From contig NZ_QHKS01000034.1 in the NCBI RefSeq assembly GCF_003353175.1, positions 1 to 64,000 of the forward strand: a stretch of 64,000 bases of DNA, in the 5' to 3' direction. The notes under the pieces are model-generated. The model did not search any database. It saw nothing but the letters and a program-made list of their open reading frames with translations, and was not told the origin of the DNA. The position numbers and the translations under genes are program-made. Below are positions 61,057-64,000 of this stretch, piece by piece (position 1 is the stretch's first letter; each line of letters begins with the position of its first letter). Origin of the DNA: Paraburkholderia lacunae (lineage in GTDB: Bacteria; Pseudomonadota; Gammaproteobacteria; Burkholderiales; Burkholderiaceae).

Positions 61057-61390
61057 GGGACCGTGGACTCGTGACGAGATCGAGACTGCGAGAAGTGTGC
61101 CCTTCCACGTACTGCTCCATTTCATCGGCGCGTATTGCAAGTTGGACCGGGACTACAAATCGGCCGTTTCGTCCGACAGTGTCCGCGTACAGGTGAACCA
61201 TGCCGGGCGCGACTTCCGATTCGTGTTCACAGGCGAGCGTTGGGTCAATGAGCTCGTACCGCCAACAAAGCGCGGAAGAGGCGGGGCAGGAGCAATCGAC
61301 CTTGCTGCCCATATCACCGGCCTGGACTTTGTGCGGTCCGTAAAAATATGCATAGACGCGCATAACAGTGCGGAAGCTGGGCTCAAGTGA
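61055..61390 (+). CDS. Small protein with CHC2/toprim-like glycine motif, coupled to recombinases
   Basis: 111 aa. ATG 61055 follows AGGAG at 8 bp. The C-terminal half (RFVFTGERWVNELVPPTKRGRGGAGAIDLAAHITGLDFVRSVKICIDA) resembles the DnaG-type CHC2/DUF3991 fold by its RGRGGAGAIDL-x-x-HITGLDF pattern, but has no zinc-ligand cysteines. Its TGA overlaps the GTG of the next gene as GTGA. It may be an accessory DNA-binding or directionality factor. No certain family; inferred from pattern only. Confidence 0.5.
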   Translation: MGPWTRDEIETARSVPFHVLLHFIGAYCKLDRDYKSAVSSDSVRVQVNHAGRDFRFVFTGERWVNELVPPTKRGRGGAGAIDLAAHITGLDFVRSVKICIDAHNSAEAGLK

Positions 61391-62571
61391 GGCTCTTTTA
61401 CACGACGAGCGACTTCGTCTACAAAGGGCGGCCGCGCCAGGGCATTCCGTTCCTCTGTTACGAAGATATGGAGCTGGTCAAGCCGGCCAGCGACTTCCTG
61501 TTATGGGTTGCCCTCGAAAACCCCAGGATCAGAAGTCCTGCAACGTGGAGGAGCTACGCCGAGGCGATCTACGATTACTTCGCGTGGCTCGACGCTAACT
61601 CTTTAAGCTGGGACGAGTTGCCACTGCGTTCCAAAGATGTCGATGAGATTTCGAATCTCGCGCTGTATCGCAACTGGTCGCTTGACGTGCTTGATAGCCG
61701 ATCCGGGAAACGCGCCATGCAACCAGCCACGGTACGCAGGAGGCTGTCCCAGATCATGCGTTTTTATCAGTGGGCCGTCGCGCGTAGTCGAATTGCCAGT
61801 GTTCCGTGGGATGCCGTCGTGATATCGCGTGCCGAAGGCAGGTCGCTTGGTCGCGTGATCAGAGAAGCAACGCTTCCTAAAGTACATCGTCACGCCATTC
61901 GGTTTCTCACTATCGATCAGTGTCGCGTACTTCTCCAGAACTGTGGTGGCCACACTATCCGGTTGATGACAAAGTTGATGCTTCAGACCGGCTTGCGCAA
62001 CGAGGAGTGCAGAACGTTCCCGATGAAATATCTGTTCGATCCATCGCCAGATAGACGTTCACGTCGAATTGCGATTGACCTCTCTCCGTCTGACATGAGA
62101 CTGAAGGGAGGCCGTCCCCGCCGAATCTACGCCTCCGGGCAACTCATCAAGGACCTGTTTGACTTCGCCAACTTCGGCGAAGGAGCAGAGCGAGCCAAAC
62201 TCTATCGCATGACAGAAGGGGAAGCTTCTCCGTTCGTGTTTCTGAATCGGCTCGGGGCGCCCTGGAGCGAGAAAGGTCTATGTAACGCCTATCGAAAACT
62301 ATGGTGCCCAGCCCCTCCCGCGAAGCCGTCACTGGATTTCAAGGTCACGCCACATATGCTGCGCCACACCTTCGCCACGCTCGAACTGTACGCGGAAAGT
62401 CAAAACCGTAACATCGGTTATGCGCTCGCCTGGGTACGCGATCGGCTCGGGCACGCGTCGATATCATCGACGACCGTGTATGTTCACTGCCTCGACTTAC
62501 TCGGCGAACGACATCTGAATCAATATGAGCGCGAAATAGACGCGCTTCTCATTGGCGGAGACGAGCAGTGA
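61387..62571 (+). CDS. Tyrosine recombinase/integrase
   Basis: 394 aa. N-terminal SAM-like arm and core-binding region (~40-170: LLWVALENPRIRSPATWRSYAEAIYDYFAWL), then the catalytic domain with Arg in TGLRNEECRTF, Lys in LKGGRPRRIYA, HxxR in PHMLRHTFATLELY, LGHASISSTTVYVH with His/Trp-position His and the nucleophile Tyr. All six catalytic positions are visible. GTG start inside the previous stop (GTGA); ends in a GTGA with the next gene. The first of two recombinases in the module. Confidence 0.9.
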   Translation: MRLFYTTSDFVYKGRPRQGIPFLCYEDMELVKPASDFLLWVALENPRIRSPATWRSYAEAIYDYFAWLDANSLSWDELPLRSKDVDEISNLALYRNWSLDVLDSRSGKRAMQPATVRRRLSQIMRFYQWAVARSRIASVPWDAVVISRAEGRSLGRVIREATLPKVHRHAIRFLTIDQCRVLLQNCGGHTIRLMTKLMLQTGLRNEECRTFPMKYLFDPSPDRRSRRIAIDLSPSDMRLKGGRPRRIYASGQLIKDLFDFANFGEGAERAKLYRMTEGEASPFVFLNRLGAPWSEKGLCNAYRKLWCPAPPAKPSLDFKVTPHMLRHTFATLELYAESQNRNIGYALAWVRDRLGHASISSTTVYVHCLDLLGERHLNQYEREIDALLIGGDEQ

Positions 62572-64000
62572 AACCGAAGCGTTACAAGCTTGATCACGCG
62601 TCCCAACATTCAACGTCTTCCCACAGTGGAAGTCGAGACCCCTGGATCGTTCAGACAACGACGAGCCTGGACTTCCGTCGCTGGCAATGTAATGCGAGAA
62701 CGGGGGCAGATGCGGGCCGCGATGATCTGATCCTGGCGATGGCAAGGGGCCTGAGACGGCTTCAACCTACACTTGCAAACGCCAGTGTCAGGGGTATATA
62801 TCACGGCGGGTTGATGGTCTGGTTCGAGTTTCTCGACTCGGTGAACGACTCATCTGAACCTGTCCGGCGAATATCGGAGATTGACCGCGAGTTACTTCAA
62901 AGCTTCGTCGCATGGCTACGTAATCGACCTGCAAAGACTGAGACTGGTCATCTGTCGTATGGGAGTGTCCGCGCGTTGTACGTCAACCTGAAAACAGTAC
63001 TCATGCAGTGCGTTGCGACGGGCGAACTTCATATGGACTGCTTTCCACGGCAGCTGTTTCCGTACGCTATACGCAGCCACAAGTCGCCTGCGCCCTATAC
63101 GAAAGAAGAAATGCGGGCACTTATGACAGCGCTTGCGAATGACCTTCGGGCTATCCGCGCCGGAACATTTGTTGGCACCGAGCCCGATCGTCTATTGATC
63201 TACTTCCTTCTCGTTGCGGCCAGAACTGGCAGAAACCCGACCTCGCTCTGCGAGATGAAACGCGATGCTATCCAGCCCCATCCTCTCAAGCCGGATACAC
63301 ATTCGCTGCTGACGACTTATAAGCGACGCGGCAACAGCGTCTCCACACTATCGGTTCGCAAGCCACGCGCGGTCGAAGAAATCAGTGTGCTTGCTGCCGA
63401 TACAAGTTCCTTGATACGCGATGTCCTGGATCTTACAGATGGGTTGGTCATTGAGGCGCCTGCGGAGCTGCGAAATCACCTTTGGCTATATCGCCGGTCT
63501 TACCGGTGGACAAACCTTAGTCCCGTGGCACCATTCTCCAAAAAAGCGCTCTACAAGTCCATTGGACGGTTCGTGACGCGACACCACCTGGTCACCCACG
63601 ACGGTTGCGTCGGATCTGACGGCCATTCTCCGCTGGCAGTGACTGTCATGCGATTGCGAAAGACATTCGCATCCCGAATGTGGGAATTGACGGGGGGCGA
63701 CGTTGCCATGACGGCGATCCTGCTCGGCAACCGGCCCCATGTCACGGATACCCATTATCTTGCGGTGACACCTGAGATGATGCGCAACCACCATTTCCTC
63801 GGTAAATGTCTGGAAGTTGAACTCCGGGGAACGTCAAGGGACGCAGCAACGCTGACGCGCCTGGCAAAGGAGATGCACGTCGAAGTCGACGACATCAGGC
63901 GTACCCTCGCTGGCGAAAGCAATACAGGTGTTGGCCGGTGCTCTTCACCACTCAATGGTCGGTATGCGCCGAAAGATGGCCATACAGCGTGTTCTGCGTT
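62568..64000 (+). CDS. Second tyrosine recombinase (partial, runs off the window)
   Basis: An open frame from GTG 62568 to the end, at least 477 residues. After an N-terminal core-binding region (EPVRRISEIDRELLQSFVAWLRNRP and LSYGSVRALYVNLKTVL), the catalytic domain shows Arg in LLVAARTGRNPTSLCEM, Lys in TTYKRRGN, MRLRKTFASRMWE (the Arg retained, the usual first His replaced by Met) and LLGNRPHVTDTHYLAV with the Tyr. This layout is that of the larger partner in double-recombinase elements, e.g. Tn554 TnpB. A third recombinase beyond the window is possible. No stop reached at 64000. Confidence 0.78.
   Translation, partial: MKPKRYKLDHASQHSTSSHSGSRDPWIVQTTTSLDFRRWQCNARTGADAGRDDLILAMARGLRRLQPTLANASVRGIYHGGLMVWFEFLDSVNDSSEPVRRISEIDRELLQSFVAWLRNRPAKTETGHLSYGSVRALYVNLKTVLMQCVATGELHMDCFPRQLFPYAIRSHKSPAPYTKEEMRALMTALANDLRAIRAGTFVGTEPDRLLIYFLLVAARTGRNPTSLCEMKRDAIQPHPLKPDTHSLLTTYKRRGNSVSTLSVRKPRAVEEISVLAADTSSLIRDVLDLTDGLVIEAPAELRNHLWLYRRSYRWTNLSPVAPFSKKALYKSIGRFVTRHHLVTHDGCVGSDGHSPLAVTVMRLRKTFASRMWELTGGDVAMTAILLGNRPHVTDTHYLAVTPEMMRNHHFLGKCLEVELRGTSRDAATLTRLAKEMHVEVDDIRRTLAGESNTGVGRCSSPLNGRYAPKDGHTACSA

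Larger units (their letters stand above)
60978..64000 (+). mobile_element. Tyrosine-recombinase module inserted in the ParB gene
   Basis: Starting where ParB homology stops (about 60978), three genes overlap by GTGA junctions: a small CHC2/toprim-like protein, a XerC/D-type recombinase and a second, larger tyrosine recombinase. The left border contains the near-palindromic GTAAGCTTGTAAC-AGTTAC, a possible end. Coupled recombinase pairs are known from Tn554-type elements and RIT (recombinase-in-trio) elements. The right end lies beyond the window, so its length and type cannot be told. Confidence 0.6.

Noticed and set aside
1..64000. tRNA or rRNA genes and a tRNA-type attachment site for the recombinase module
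   Set aside because: No cloverleaf-like or rRNA-like sequence was recognised anywhere by reading; the module instead abuts parB.

Overview
The window reads as Burkholderiaceae DNA, most like Paraburkholderia or Caballeronia. The evidence is the high G+C content with frequent GTG and TTG starts, a typical Burkholderia-type trimeric porin, tandem split PqiA proteins, and dense translationally coupled operons. A ParA/ParB-type maintenance block and a recombinase module at the right end suggest a secondary replicon (megaplasmid or chromid) or a large integrative element. I saw no rRNA, tRNA or CRISPR.

Layout. 1-8.5 kb is a gene-poor, rearranged stretch. It holds the 3' end of an IS3 element that truncates an exported-protein gene, several small lipoproteins (one of only 50 aa), a degenerate OmpR-type regulator, a GNAT acetyltransferase, an LprI-like protein and a DUF3617 protein. 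8.7-17.9 kb is one overlapping seven-gene operon on the minus strand: a complete RND efflux system (outer-membrane factor, membrane-fusion protein, pump) followed by pqiA, pqiA, pqiB, pqiC. A two-component system (18.1-19.9 kb) diverges from it. 20.6-23.6 kb carries two tandem GH3/NagZ-like genes, the second lacking the catalytic aspartate, and a convergent DeoR regulator.

24-54.7 kb is a large, apparently undescribed catabolic and transport cluster. It contains an XRE-type regulator, two TPP-dependent enzymes (one without the activating glutamate), a CUT1 sugar ABC transporter whose binding protein lies 20 kb from its permeases, an inositol-monophosphatase/HisN-like phosphatase, a LacI regulator, two GMC oxidoreductases, a ThuA-like protein, a HisD-family dehydrogenase, a porin, an SGNH hydrolase, a frameshifted GH13 enzyme, an APC permease, two related MFS carriers, a Gfo/Idh/MocA dehydrogenase, a TIM-barrel isomerase, a chemoreceptor and a VOC protein.

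The scattered transcription units of this cluster are tied together by a composite promoter that I find seven times with almost invariant geometry: GCGYC, 5 bp, GCGYC, 15 bp, GCGAAATTG (its TTG starts the -35 box), 17 bp, then a -10 hexamer that is AATACT in four copies. A second element, the palindrome CTTATACGTATAAG, lies just downstream of the -10 of two other promoters, those of the ThuA-TPP-GMC operon and the APC permease, and looks like a LacI-family operator. The cluster therefore looks like one regulon with an activator-type and a repressor-type input, covering outer-membrane entry, inner-membrane uptake, oxidation, C-C bond chemistry and chemotaxis for one unknown, probably sugar- or polyol-like, substrate.

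54.8-64 kb is plasmid-type DNA: a decayed IS3 element, about 650 bp of dense TGCG-centred repeats, a three-gene TraK/TraL/TraM- or StbABC-like operon (small DNA-binding protein, ParA-type ATPase, membrane-anchored coiled coil), and a long ParB-like gene read towards it. The ParB N-terminus is replaced by a module of three overlapping genes: a small CHC2/toprim-like protein and two tyrosine recombinases, the last running off the window.
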